Positions 42,844-51,636 of a stretch of DNA of 64,000 nucleotides are shown one piece after another; positions within the stretch are counted from its first letter, which is position 1, and every line of letters starts with the position of its first letter. The translations under genes were made by a program, and so were the position numbers. The stretch is taken from positions 62,001 to 126,000 of the forward strand of contig NZ_WVIE01000010.1 of NCBI RefSeq assembly GCF_010091945.1, read 5' to 3'. The DNA comes from Myxacorys almedinensis A (GTDB lineage Bacteria; Cyanobacteriota; Cyanobacteriia; Leptolyngbyales; Leptolyngbyaceae). The notes under the pieces were generated by a model that was not told the origin of the DNA, made no database searches, and saw nothing but the letters and a program-made list of their open reading frames with translations.

Positions 42844-43251
42844 ATGTCATACACAGCAATGGTGATGCTCCCAACGGCTGCTTTGGTTTCCCTTGAACAA
42901 GTTGAGGCAAAACTGCGCTCAGCCCTAAATTCTACTGTGGCAGGACAGAGCGGCGCGATCGAGGTCTTTCGAGAAGAGACTCAACTAACGCTGTTTATCA
43001 ACGACTGGTCGCTTTACATTTGGGCAGATGCGTCTCCGACGGTGCTCGAAGAAACCCAAAGTATTGTGGAGCTATTTGGCTGCGATCGCACAGATCAAGC
43101 CGAATTGGCAACCTACGGATTCCGATTTGATATTAGTTGCGATGCCGATCCAGATTTGGAATATTTTGATGACTATGTGCGGGTTCTCAAAGCCATGAAA
43201 GAGTTTCCGCAAGCGGTTGTCTTTGATCCAGAAGCAGAAAGCTTTATTTAA
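42844..43251 (+). CDS. Conserved hypothetical protein
   Basis: 135 residues, acidic, without signal or membrane segment. Visible features: SLEQVEAKLRSALN near the start, a FREETQLTLFINDWSLYIWAD stretch with aromatic residues, and a C-terminal DLEYFDDYVRVLKAMKEFPQAVVFDPE segment. I recognise no named family. Preceded by about 290 bases of AT-rich spacer that also serves the divergent smc gene. Confidence 0.7.
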   Translation: MSYTAMVMLPTAALVSLEQVEAKLRSALNSTVAGQSGAIEVFREETQLTLFINDWSLYIWADASPTVLEETQSIVELFGCDRTDQAELATYGFRFDISCDADPDLEYFDDYVRVLKAMKEFPQAVVFDPEAESFI

Positions 43252-43314
43252 CGCCTTAGCCCTTTGATCTGTTCGCTCTGCTTTTCTTAGGCTAGCCCAA
43301 CTCCCAGCGCTAGA

Positions 43315-45162
43315 TCAAGTCACGGCTGATAGGGAAACGCCAAGCCAACCCTCAAAATTTTGCTGTTGAACAGTGGACGGATGCGCGATCGCTTTGAGGT
43401 GATGCTGAGTTATGCGAGGGGGGGCAAGGGTTAACGATCGCAGCTTCAACTCATCGCCGTGAAACACCGTCACTTCAATAGTGTCGCCAGATTGGTAGTC
43501 TTTCAATCGCTCGTTCAACTGCCCTGCCCCCACGCGCAATCCATCGATTGCCACCAGTTCATCTCCTGGATCGATCGCGGCGCGTTGGGCGGGTAAATTT
43601 GCTTCGACAAACTTCACCATTTCGCGCCCGCCTTCCGTTTTTACGGTCATCCCAATAGTGGGTATGCCAGTTTCATCTTGGGAGACCAGACGCAAGCCGA
43701 AGCCAGAGAGATACTCGTCAAACGGCAGTTCTTCCGTGCTGTCAATATAGCGATCGCAAAAGTCTGTCAAATCAAATCCTGCCACCGATTCGAGCACAGA
43801 CTTCAAGTGTTCTGGTGTAAATCCCACCTCGTCTTTACCAAACTGCTCCCACAAATGGCGCATCACATCGTCTAGCGATCGCTGATTTTGATGCCTGCTC
43901 CGAATCGCCAAATCTAGCAACAGCGTCACCATTTCTCCTTTCAAATAATAGGAAATTTGAGAATTCGCGCTATTTGAATCAGGGCGATAAAGCTTAATCC
44001 ACGCATCAAAGCTCGATTCGCTCAATGGCTGTACCAAGCGTCCTGGCGTGGTCAGATAGCGCGAGATTTCTCGACTCAGCGCATCAAGATAGGTTTTTGC
44101 ATCATAAATCCCTGCCCGAAACGGAATGAGCAAATCGTAGAAGCTGGTTGTTCCTTCGCTAAACCACAGCGATGGCGTATAGTTCTCACGCTCGTAATCA
44201 AACACTTCCAATGCTTTAGGGCGAATTCGTTTGATATTCCACAGATGAAAAAATTCGTGAGCGACAAGCTGCATAAACCGCTCATACCCATCTTTTGCCC
44301 GGAACCCCAACCGCGAATAAATCAGCGAACAGCTATTTTTATGCTCCAATCCACCAAAGGCTTGAGCCGTTAAGTGTAGGAAAAAAATGTAGCGATCGTA
44401 GGGCAGCCCACCAAATATTGCCGCTTCGACTTCTATGATTTTTTGAGTGTCGTTGATGATGCGATCGACATCCAAATTCCCCCGTCCCCAAATTGCAAAC
44501 TCATGAGACTTACCCAAAACCTCAAAAGGATAAATTTGGTGCTGACCCACTTCAAACGGGCTATCAACCAGCGCATCAAAGTTTTCTGCTTCAAAAGTAT
44601 TGTTCTCTCGGTTAGAAGGCAGAGCCGTAGTCACAGCCCATCCAGGTGGTGGCACAATCTTGACGCGAATTGGGACATGCTGAAACCCTGCCACAAAGCA
44701 GAACAGCGCCGCACTATTGAAATATCCGTGGGTCGCATCTAAATGGTTTGTCCGAACGGTTAACTCGTTGGCAAATACTCGGTAGCAAACTACTAGTTCT
44801 GACCTGCCCTGAGTCTCAATCTGCCAATGATTTTTGCTCATCTTCTGCCACCGAAGTGGAGTTCCTTCAGGTTCAGAAAATGCCGCGAAGTCTTGCAAAT
44901 GCCGTGAATATTCGCGCACTAGATAAGAGCCTGGTGTCCAAACGGGCATTTTTAAATCAAGAGTCTGTGCCTGCCAATCGTGCACCCGTAACGTCACCTC
45001 GAACAGATGAGATTCTGGTTGAGGCATCGCCACTTGATACAATATCGCGCAATCGCTTGAGGGTAGAAGGTCTAATCCTGCTGTTGAGGAAGTGCTGACA
45101 AGGGGCGGCTCGCGAAGCGAACCTCCGGTAGATTGAGTCAGTTCAAAATCCTCACGGTCCAT
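43315..45162 (-). CDS. M61 glycyl aminopeptidase family protein with PDZ domain
   Basis: 615 residues. The ATG at 45162 is preceded by a GAGGT ribosome-binding site seven bases away, which decides the start over the in-frame TTG at 45177. N-terminal beta-rich domain (about 50-230), then a gluzincin metallopeptidase with the zinc motif VAHEFFHLWNIKRIRP (HExxH) near residue 305, and a PDZ domain (about 500-590, ending in the ALVAIDGLRVGAGQLNERL loop region). Family members remove N-terminal Gly or Ala. Length is normal for bacterial M61 proteins. Confidence 0.93.
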   Translation of the reverse strand: MDREDFELTQSTGGSLREPPLVSTSSTAGLDLLPSSDCAILYQVAMPQPESHLFEVTLRVHDWQAQTLDLKMPVWTPGSYLVREYSRHLQDFAAFSEPEGTPLRWQKMSKNHWQIETQGRSELVVCYRVFANELTVRTNHLDATHGYFNSAALFCFVAGFQHVPIRVKIVPPPGWAVTTALPSNRENNTFEAENFDALVDSPFEVGQHQIYPFEVLGKSHEFAIWGRGNLDVDRIINDTQKIIEVEAAIFGGLPYDRYIFFLHLTAQAFGGLEHKNSCSLIYSRLGFRAKDGYERFMQLVAHEFFHLWNIKRIRPKALEVFDYERENYTPSLWFSEGTTSFYDLLIPFRAGIYDAKTYLDALSREISRYLTTPGRLVQPLSESSFDAWIKLYRPDSNSANSQISYYLKGEMVTLLLDLAIRSRHQNQRSLDDVMRHLWEQFGKDEVGFTPEHLKSVLESVAGFDLTDFCDRYIDSTEELPFDEYLSGFGLRLVSQDETGIPTIGMTVKTEGGREMVKFVEANLPAQRAAIDPGDELVAIDGLRVGAGQLNERLKDYQSGDTIEVTVFHGDELKLRSLTLAPPRITQHHLKAIAHPSTVQQQNFEGWLGVSLSAVT

Positions 45163-45240
45163 AGACTTACCTCGCAATAATCAATGAAGAGCGATCGAGA
45201 GTGTTATCCCTTATCATGCCTCATTTGTCTGCCTCGCCGC

Positions 45241-45930
45241 TTACCGCTTTCCCCCCAACTGATTCAACTGTTGAAGATTCATCAGAGAAATGACTTGCCG
45301 CTCAGCGTTGACCTTGAGCCAGCCTTTGTCACTCAGCTTTTCTAGAATCTTTGCGGTTTCCTCAACGGTGATATCGGTTACATCTGCTAAATCTCTAGCT
45401 GGAATGTTAAAGATTTCGGCTCCTGCGCCTACTTTATCGCCATAATTTTCGCCCAGCAAAGACAAGGTGTTGACCAGCTTGATAGCAGGCGGTTGATGGC
45501 GAAGCTGAAAGCGAATATTTGTTTGTCGCAGTCGTCTTACCATGAGTTGCAGCATCCGATGATGAAGCTGCGGATCTTTAAAGAGAGTTTGGATGAATCG
45601 TTGAGCAGAAATGCTCAGGAGGCGTACATTGGAGAGGGCAATTACATCAGTCGATCGCGGCGACTCATCGAGAATTGCCATCTCTCCAAAAAAGTCGCCC
45701 CGTCCTAAAATCGCCAACGTGGAAACGTCTTCCCCTGTACCAGAGTGCCGTCGAACTTTTACCCAGCCTGAGACGACAAAATAAACCGCATTTCCCCAGG
45801 CATCCTCCATCAAAACGGCTCTGCCAGTGGGGTACTCATGCTCAGTTGCAACGGACAGAAGCCAATCCAGCGTTTCTGGATTTGCCGCGGCCAACAATGG
45901 AAATAACTCACTGAAAACTTCAGTCTGCAT
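45241..45930 (-). CDS. Crp/Fnr family transcriptional regulator
   Basis: 229 residues. N-terminal cyclic-nucleotide-binding-like beta-roll (about 20-130, with RGDFFGEMAILDESPRSTDVIAL) and a C-terminal winged helix-turn-helix (about 150-220, FNIPARDLADVTDITVEETAKILEKLSDKGWL). The pocket sequence GEMAILDESPRS has the cAMP-type E and R residues in the usual places, but cAMP binding is not proven. Target genes unknown. Monocistronic, beside M61. Confidence 0.9.
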   Translation of the reverse strand: MQTEVFSELFPLLAAANPETLDWLLSVATEHEYPTGRAVLMEDAWGNAVYFVVSGWVKVRRHSGTGEDVSTLAILGRGDFFGEMAILDESPRSTDVIALSNVRLLSISAQRFIQTLFKDPQLHHRMLQLMVRRLRQTNIRFQLRHQPPAIKLVNTLSLLGENYGDKVGAGAEIFNIPARDLADVTDITVEETAKILEKLSDKGWLKVNAERQVISLMNLQQLNQLGGKR

Positions 45931-46130
45931 GACAGATCTTCAGGGATAAGCGTGTGTGGTAGAAGGTCACTCAACAACTATGTCTAACAGAGACGCGCTG
46001 TTTTCTACAGGTCAGAGAGTTAATGACTTGCTCGGCAGCAAACGCTCAGCAGCAAGTGTCAAACGATCTGATGGTCTGCAAATGAGACGAGTTTGCCGAA
46101 CTGCTTAGATAGACTGGAGAACACAAGCTA

Positions 46131-47000
46131 TTAGGCGGCAGCCGACAGCATCGCACTCCTCATGCGAGGAAGTAGTGACTCTACATAAGATGCCCATCCA
46201 ATCACGATGGATTGCTGATGCGCTAAAGTTTCTAAATTAATGTGGTCGCCCGCATAGCTAATTGGCTCACCTTCTAGATCGCAACAGACCAAGCCGGCGG
46301 TTTGAGCGATCGCAATTGAGGCAACCGTATCCCATATCTTCACCCGTTTGTTGAAGTAGACATACATTGCCGCTTCTCCTAAGGCTGCATTCACGACCTT
46401 CAAGCCAAAACTGCCAGGAGAGCGAACAAATTCCAAATCTGGAATTGCTTCACTCAAGAGGGTGCCAAAGTTGGCGAAATCAGCTTCGCCAATCATCACT
46501 TTAGGACGAGCAGCGCGGGAAGGCTCGACGGGGTGCAACACTTCAGGAGCAGCATCTCCTTGAGTTCTCCAGATGCCAGAAGTTGAAGTGCTGTGATACA
46601 TCAGGTCAAACTCTGGAGCGTAGATCCATCCGGCGCTCGGTTCTATCACGGTTTTGTGACCCGCGCCCTTTTTCTCTAACACGCCTACTAAAACCGAATA
46701 GTTGCGATCGCCTTGAATGAAATCGTTTGTCCCATCTAGCGGATCAATACACCACAGCCGATGATTTGCTTGAAAATAGTGTCTAGAACCAGCGTTTTCT
46801 TCTGAGATGATGCGATCGCCAGGAAAGAGGGCTGTAAATTGCTCGGTCAAGGCGCGATCCAAGGCTTGATCCACACTCGTCACAAAATCATTAGGACCCT
46901 TCTGAGATACCTCAAACGCTTGAGATGCCAGATATTTTGCTTGTTGCCCACACGATCGAATAATCTGGCGAATTTCAGCGTCTAATACTAGGTCGGTCAT
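46131..47000 (-). CDS. Inositol monophosphatase family protein (CysQ-like phosphatase)
   Basis: 289 residues. Metal-dependent phosphatase fold: GDRIISEENAGS (Glu of the first metal site), WCIDPLDGTNDFIQGDRNYSVLVGV (DPLDGTxxF motif), and KIWDTVASIAIAQTAG (W-D of the third site). Substrates could be inositol monophosphate or 3'-phosphoadenosine 5'-phosphate. Located upstream of a terminator that separates it from ycf35 on the same strand. Confidence 0.9.
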   Translation of the reverse strand: MTDLVLDAEIRQIIRSCGQQAKYLASQAFEVSQKGPNDFVTSVDQALDRALTEQFTALFPGDRIISEENAGSRHYFQANHRLWCIDPLDGTNDFIQGDRNYSVLVGVLEKKGAGHKTVIEPSAGWIYAPEFDLMYHSTSTSGIWRTQGDAAPEVLHPVEPSRAARPKVMIGEADFANFGTLLSEAIPDLEFVRSPGSFGLKVVNAALGEAAMYVYFNKRVKIWDTVASIAIAQTAGLVCCDLEGEPISYAGDHINLETLAHQQSIVIGWASYVESLLPRMRSAMLSAAA

Positions 47001-47032
47001 AGCGAATCCTCACAGCAGTGCCATTTTGACAC

Positions 47033-47061
47033 AAAAAACGGGCTAACCCTAAGTTAACCCG
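47033..47061 (-). terminator. Intrinsic terminator of the ycf46-ycf35 transcript
   Basis: Minus-strand stem CGGGTTAAC / GTTAGCCCG (one G-U pair), 5-base loop, followed by six Ts (47033-47038). It lies 24 bases beyond the ycf35 stop. Confidence 0.85.
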
Positions 47062-47085
47062 CCAGCTTGGGAACGCGCAGAGAAA

Positions 47086-47439
47086 CTACTTTTGAACAAC
47101 CAACTTAACGTTGGCATTTTGCAATCCAGGGCGCTTGACTTCAGCCAAAGTTCTGTTCACAGCGTACTTCTGGTTGATCGAGTTGATCAGTTCAGTCTGG
47201 TTGTGCTTCTTAGCAACACCCCAGAGGTCAGCGATCAAGTCGAAAGAACCATCTGCGTTGCGAGACCAGCCCAAATCGTATTCACCCTCAAGAACAGCAA
47301 CGATGTCAGCACGAACACGCTGTCCGTTATAACCGCGAACATCAGCCTCGGTCTTGGTGGCAATGCCCAAGTCACGAAGAGAAGAGGTAAGGATTTCAGC
47401 TTCAGTGATTTTGGTACGTAGGGTGCTAAAGTGAGACAT
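47086..47439 (-). CDS. ycf35: Ycf35-type DUF1257 protein
   Basis: 117 residues from the ATG at 47439, which has a strong GGAGG ribosome-binding site 7 bases upstream; a longer frame is rejected. It begins MSHFSTLRTKITEAEILTSS and contains the DUF1257 pattern (YNGQRVRADIVAVLEGEYDLGWSRNADG...FDLIADLWGVAKKH). Conserved in cyanobacteria and red-algal plastids next to Ycf46, function unknown. In this window it follows ycf46 on the same strand with 150 bases and two hairpins between. Confidence 0.9.
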   Translation of the reverse strand: MSHFSTLRTKITEAEILTSSLRDLGIATKTEADVRGYNGQRVRADIVAVLEGEYDLGWSRNADGSFDLIADLWGVAKKHNQTELINSINQKYAVNRTLAEVKRPGLQNANVKLVVQK

Positions 47440-47541
47440 TGGGGTTTCCTCCGTGGAAAGTTGAATACAACGACAACGTTTTTTTGTTGAGAATCGCAAT
47501 CAGCGCTCAGTGGAAACCTGAAGCCTAATTGCTGTTTGGCT

Positions 47542-47585
47542 GCTGGCATCAAGCCAGCCTTTCCTCCTGTTGGGAGCAGGAGAAA
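47542..47585 (-). other. Two hairpins in the ycf46-ycf35 spacer
   Basis: GCTGGC-ATCAA-GCCAGC (47542-47558) and CTTTCCTCCTG paired with CAGGAGAAAG around a 6-base loop (47559-47585, one bulge). Neither has a T-run on the minus strand, so they are not terminators; they may set differential stability of the two coding regions. Confidence 0.6.
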
Positions 47586-47588
47586 GCT

Positions 47589-49097
47589 TTAGAACTCAAG
47601 TCGCTGATACTCAGCAACTGAGGACGCCGCAGGTCGCGCTCGCTGCCTAGCCCAGTCCCGTAGGGCTGTTACCTGCTCGGTCATTGTCTTAGATAGCGGC
47701 ATCGTAGCTCGGCACGCCGCAATAATATCTAGTTGAGTAAACTCTCGGTCTTGAGCAAAAGCGTCATACATTGCAGCGACTAGCGCTTGCTCAATTTCTG
47801 CTCCTGAAAAGCCATCGCACACATTGGCTAGCTGATCGAGATCAAAGCGAGTAATGTCGCGGCGACGCTTGATAAGGTGAATGTCAAAGATCTCTTTGCG
47901 CTCTTCGGCATTGGGCAAATCGACAAAGAAGATCTCATCAAAACGCCCTTTCCGTAGAAATTCTCCAGGGAGCCGCTCGACTCGGTTGGCGGTTGCCATC
48001 ACAAAGACCGGAGAGGTTTTCTCTTGCATCCAGGTTAAGAACGAACCAAAGATACGGCTAGAAGTGCCACCATCTGAATCGGATGACCCAGTACTGCCTG
48101 CGAATGCCTTGTCCATCTCATCAATGAACAGGATAGCAGGAGAAATTGATTCGGCAGTCTTCAAAGCATTTCGCAAATTCGCTTCCGATCGCCCGACCAT
48201 TGAGCCGTCGTAGACACGACCCATATCGAGCCGAATCAAAGGCAACCCCCACAAACGGGAAGTGGTTTTTGCAATCAACGACTTGCCACATCCTGGAACA
48301 CCCAAAATCAGCATGCCTTTCGGCTGAGGCAACCCATACTCTCGTGCTCGCTCCGTAAAGGCATTAGAACGCTGTTTCAGCCAACGCTTTAGCTCCTCTA
48401 GACCGCCAACAGACTCGATCGTTTCATCCTCTTCCATAAACTCTAGGATGCCATTACGACGAATCAGTTGCTTCTTCTCTGAAAGAACAATATCAACTTC
48501 TTCTTCGGTCAGGCGACCTGTAGTAACATATGCCTTTCGATAGACTTTCTCAGCTTCGTCGCGAGTCAATCCCAGCGCTGCTTTCAAAAGCTTTTCACGA
48601 GTTTCCGTCGTGATACGACGGGTACGAATTTGGTCAAGCTGGCTTGTCAGGACCTGATCGAGTTCTGTCATGCTTGGCATTGCGAAATCAATCACGACCA
48701 CTTCCTTCTCAAGCTCGATCGGCACCTCTTGAACCGGAGACATGAGCAGAATTGATTTTTGCGTGCCTTTAAAGCTTGCGATCGCATCCCGCAACCATCG
48801 CTTTACGGCTGGAGAATCAATGAACGGATGCAAGTCCTTGAACACAAAAAGCCCAGGTTCTTTCTGTCGCATTACCCACTCAATCGCAGCTTCAGGGGAA
48901 ACTGTATTGTGCTGAGTCACGTTGCGGGGCTGACCATATTCAACAATACCGTGCGTCACAGTCCACAAAAACACGCGACGCTGAGGTTTGGCTTGGGCGA
49001 TCGCGGCGATCGTTTGCTCTGCCCGCTCCTCTTCGGAAGTCACTAGATAAATTAGGGGATATTGAGCCTGTACGAGAATATTTAGCTCTTCTTGCAT
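47589..49097 (-). CDS. ycf46: Ycf46-type AAA+ ATPase
   Basis: 502 residues from the ATG at 49097 (a GTG is two codons upstream). N-terminal Ycf46 domain (about 1-210) and a C-terminal AAA+ module: Walker A LGVPGCGKSLIAKT, Walker B AILFIDEMDKAF, sensor 1 FVMATANRVERLPGEF, arginine finger FLRKGRFDE. In Synechocystis Ycf46 (Slr0374) has been linked to CO2 utilisation and stress. The cluster with a ribbon-helix-helix protein upstream and Ycf35 downstream matches a cyanobacterial operon (slr0373-slr0374-slr0376 type). Confidence 0.93.
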   Translation of the reverse strand: MQEELNILVQAQYPLIYLVTSEEERAEQTIAAIAQAKPQRRVFLWTVTHGIVEYGQPRNVTQHNTVSPEAAIEWVMRQKEPGLFVFKDLHPFIDSPAVKRWLRDAIASFKGTQKSILLMSPVQEVPIELEKEVVVIDFAMPSMTELDQVLTSQLDQIRTRRITTETREKLLKAALGLTRDEAEKVYRKAYVTTGRLTEEEVDIVLSEKKQLIRRNGILEFMEEDETIESVGGLEELKRWLKQRSNAFTERAREYGLPQPKGMLILGVPGCGKSLIAKTTSRLWGLPLIRLDMGRVYDGSMVGRSEANLRNALKTAESISPAILFIDEMDKAFAGSTGSSDSDGGTSSRIFGSFLTWMQEKTSPVFVMATANRVERLPGEFLRKGRFDEIFFVDLPNAEERKEIFDIHLIKRRRDITRFDLDQLANVCDGFSGAEIEQALVAAMYDAFAQDREFTQLDIIAACRATMPLSKTMTEQVTALRDWARQRARPAASSVAEYQRLEF

Positions 49098-49199
49098 AAC
49101 CACTGACCTACCCGAAACGGTGCAGAAACAATAACCAGCTTCTCAATCAAACTCTCAATCCAACATTGCGAAATCTTTGTTCAGCCAACGTTAGCAACT

Positions 49200-49553
49200 T
49201 TAGCAAGGAACTAACGTCTCCTGATTGGAGGATTCGCTTGCTGCACCAACCTGAATCTTTTCACCAGCAGGAAGACCTTCCTCAAGTAGAATTTCATCAG
49301 ATTGTTGACCGAGCGGGGCTAACTCACCATCCCGTAAGACAACAGGGGTTGTACATCCGGGGCAGTTATAAACTCGATGTGCTTGTCCATGAGCCGCTTC
49401 CACTTGCTCTACTACTTCAGGATGAGTGAGGTAGAAAACGAGCGCTTTCTCAGCGAGGGTTGACATCGCCTCGGAAGCCACTGCCGCTCTAATTTTTAGT
49501 TGGCGATGCAGTTCGGGTGGAAGATACAACGTAACTTTCTGCTTGTCTTGCAT
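49200..49553 (-). CDS. Ribbon-helix-helix-like protein of the ycf46 cluster
   Basis: 117 residues from the ATG at 49553, with an AAAGAG ribosome-binding site. Begins MQDKQKVTLYLPPELHRQLK, a strand-helix-helix pattern of RHH/CopG proteins (KVTLYLPPELHRQLKIRAAVASEAMSTLAEKAL), followed by a NCPGC pair of cysteines and an acidic C-terminal part. Possibly a DNA-binding regulator of the cluster. Position upstream of ycf46 with 100 bases between supports co-expression. Confidence 0.75.
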   Translation of the reverse strand: MQDKQKVTLYLPPELHRQLKIRAAVASEAMSTLAEKALVFYLTHPEVVEQVEAAHGQAHRVYNCPGCTTPVVLRDGELAPLGQQSDEILLEEGLPAGEKIQVGAASESSNQETLVPC

Positions 49554-49651
49554 ATCTCTTTCAGTCGTTTTACCCGGGTATGTATAGAACAATATCCAGG
49601 GAATTGTAGACTGTCAAGACGGTAAACCAGCATGACGGCAATATTGTTACA

Positions 49652-50284
49652 ATGCTTAATAATATGAAGGACATTCATCGATATCCATGCTCGCAACGTA
49701 CCTTAGGGCAGATGCTAAAACTCGTGCCGTGGGGAATCTGTTTCGCGATCGCGCTCGTTGGCTGCCGCTCAACTGAGTTTGGGTTGCCCGATCGATGGGA
49801 AACCTATCGGAATCCTCGCTATTCATTTGAGTTTCCGTACCCAGCAGGGTGGCAGCCTGCCGATTTGCCGGACAATCGAGATGGGATTGCTTTTCGAGAT
49901 CCACAAAATCCGCAGGTTGAGCTTCGGGGCTGGGCAAGCTTTTTGCGGATTTCTAGCCCGTCTGGAACCGGAACGTCGCCCAAATTACCTGCTTCCTCAG
50001 CCCCGACGAACGTGCGTCAAGCCAAGCCCCTTCCTGCCCCTCCTCGCCCAACACGGGTTCCCTCACCCCGTCCTAGCCTGTCGCCCCCAAACTTTACGAC
50101 TGAGCAAGGTATCCAAGGGACGCTGCAAGCCCAACTTGGTCCTCAAACTAGCTCTCTAACGTTAGTCCTCAATCATACGAATGTTCAATACTATTTGAGA
50201 GGAAGCGCTCCGAGTCAGCAATTTGATGCATACTACCGATTTTTCAACTACGTGGCACGTCGGTATCGAGTTCCTATAAATTAA
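49652..50284 (+). CDS. Predicted lipoprotein of unknown function (PsbP-like pattern)
   Basis: 210 residues from the first ATG. A lipobox, ALVGC, ends a hydrophobic stretch, so the protein is probably membrane-anchored and faces the periplasm or lumen. Starting at the third Met (49712) would give a textbook lipoprotein signal with GGG upstream; the true start may be there. The mature part has RYSFEFPYPAGWQ, the PsbP-domain-like turn, then a Pro/Ser-rich linker (about 100-150) and a C-terminal YRFFNYVARRY helix. Function not recognised. Confidence 0.7.
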   Translation: MLNNMKDIHRYPCSQRTLGQMLKLVPWGICFAIALVGCRSTEFGLPDRWETYRNPRYSFEFPYPAGWQPADLPDNRDGIAFRDPQNPQVELRGWASFLRISSPSGTGTSPKLPASSAPTNVRQAKPLPAPPRPTRVPSPRPSLSPPNFTTEQGIQGTLQAQLGPQTSSLTLVLNHTNVQYYLRGSAPSQQFDAYYRFFNYVARRYRVPIN

Positions 50285-50299
50285 TCTCCACCATTGACC

Positions 50300-50400
50300 T
50301 AGTAGATTGTCAACGGTGAGTTGAGGAGAAGAGGCGTGAGAGGGGTTGAGTTGAAGCGAAGAGGCGTGAGAGGGAGATGGGGCTGGGTGAGAGATGGCAC
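50300..50400 (+). mobile_element. MITE-like repeat element, copy C (partial)
   Basis: Starts TAGTAGATTGTCAACGGTGA, nearly identical to the terminal sequence of copies A and B. The interior holds a direct repeat of about 28 bases (TGAGTTGAGGAGAAGAGG and TGAGTTGAAGCGAAGAGG with shared flanks). The opposite end was not found, so the copy is truncated or diverged. Confidence 0.45.
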
Positions 50401-50435
50401 CCTTATGCCTCCATCCTGCTTTAGCTGATGAAAAG

Positions 50436-51338
50436 CTACCTAATTTGCTGGAGTTTGCCAGATAGCAATTGAGCATAACTTTGGCTGCCAAACTGTCGAG
50501 CGAGTTCGACTGCTTTTTGCAAATCAGACCGAGCGGCTTGGCGATCGCCGATTTCCTCGTAGGCACGGGCACGGTATTCGTACGACTTAACTGACTGAGA
50601 ATTTCGCTGAATCGAGGTCGAAAAGTCTTGAATTGCAGCGCGGTAATCTCGTAACCAAAAATAAGCAACGCCGCGATCGAGATAAGGGCGACCTTCGCTC
50701 TGAGGCGCAACTCTGGTCGCTTGAGTAAAGATATCTACCGCACCGGTATAATCTTTAGCCGCAATTTTCTGATATCCTCTCTCAATCAACTGCCAAACGG
50801 TTTCCTGCGCTCCTTGTGCTCCTCTGACTTGATTTAACTCTAAAAGATTGAGTTCTCCTTGATAGATGTGCCGAGCCGTCTGAAGAACTTGCAGAGACGT
50901 ACTCTTTTGAGAATCGCTTAGCGACTGCTGAAAATCACCCAATCGCTGGCGCACTAATGCCAACCCAGAGTAGGCGCTAGCAGCGTTTGGATCAACTTGC
51001 AAAATTTGCTTGTAGCTTGCGATCGCGTTGTGCAAATCTCCTAACTGAATATATGCAAACCCCTTGCCGCTATGGGCTTCTTTAAACTTTGGATCGATGC
51101 TCAGGGCGCGATTAAATTCCTCGATTGCACTTTTGTAAAATCTGGCTCTGAGTTTTTGCAATCCTCGCTCAAAAAAAACATGGCTGCTCTGAGCTTGTTC
51201 TTGAACTAAAATAGGCTGACTGGCGCGCGCCACAGAATGGGTAAAAATGACCTCGAAACTAAGCAGCACAAGCATGATGCTACGCCAAGCAAAACGGGAT
51301 GCAGAGAGAGAAACTTTTCTGCACGAAGATCTATTCAT
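50436..51338 (-). CDS. Secreted or anchored TPR protein
   Basis: 300 residues from the ATG at 51338 (a frame from 51407 adds an implausible N-terminus). The first 38 residues (MNRSSCRKVS, then a hydrophobic SIMLVLLSFEVIFTHSVARAS) form a signal peptide. Seven or so TPR units follow: helix pairs such as FERGLQKLRARFYKSAIEEFNRALSIDPKFKEAH and AIASYKQILQVDPNAASAYSGLALVRQRLGD. A scaffold for protein interactions in the periplasm; partner unknown. Confidence 0.85.
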   Translation of the reverse strand: MNRSSCRKVSLSASRFAWRSIMLVLLSFEVIFTHSVARASQPILVQEQAQSSHVFFERGLQKLRARFYKSAIEEFNRALSIDPKFKEAHSGKGFAYIQLGDLHNAIASYKQILQVDPNAASAYSGLALVRQRLGDFQQSLSDSQKSTSLQVLQTARHIYQGELNLLELNQVRGAQGAQETVWQLIERGYQKIAAKDYTGAVDIFTQATRVAPQSEGRPYLDRGVAYFWLRDYRAAIQDFSTSIQRNSQSVKSYEYRARAYEEIGDRQAARSDLQKAVELARQFGSQSYAQLLSGKLQQIR

Positions 51339-51636
51339 AGGTCTAATCTGAGTACAAAAGGCGACTACTAATCGAAAGCGCACCCGCTCGCTCTTCTCAG
51401 CCAGCAACTTTCAGAGCGCTTCAATCGTTGAAAGGCAGACCTTGTGAAGAGCGGAGTGATTTAGTAGTGCCCAGTTGTGCGCCCTACGATCGCAGTAAAA
51501 TCCTCAGTATTTTCACAACTAAAAAAATGTGCTGCTAAAGCATGATTTCTTCGTCGCATCATCTTAAAAATAAACTCTTAGAAATTAAAGTCTTCTATCT
51601 CGGTTTAGGAATTCACAGATAAATAGGGCGTGAAAA

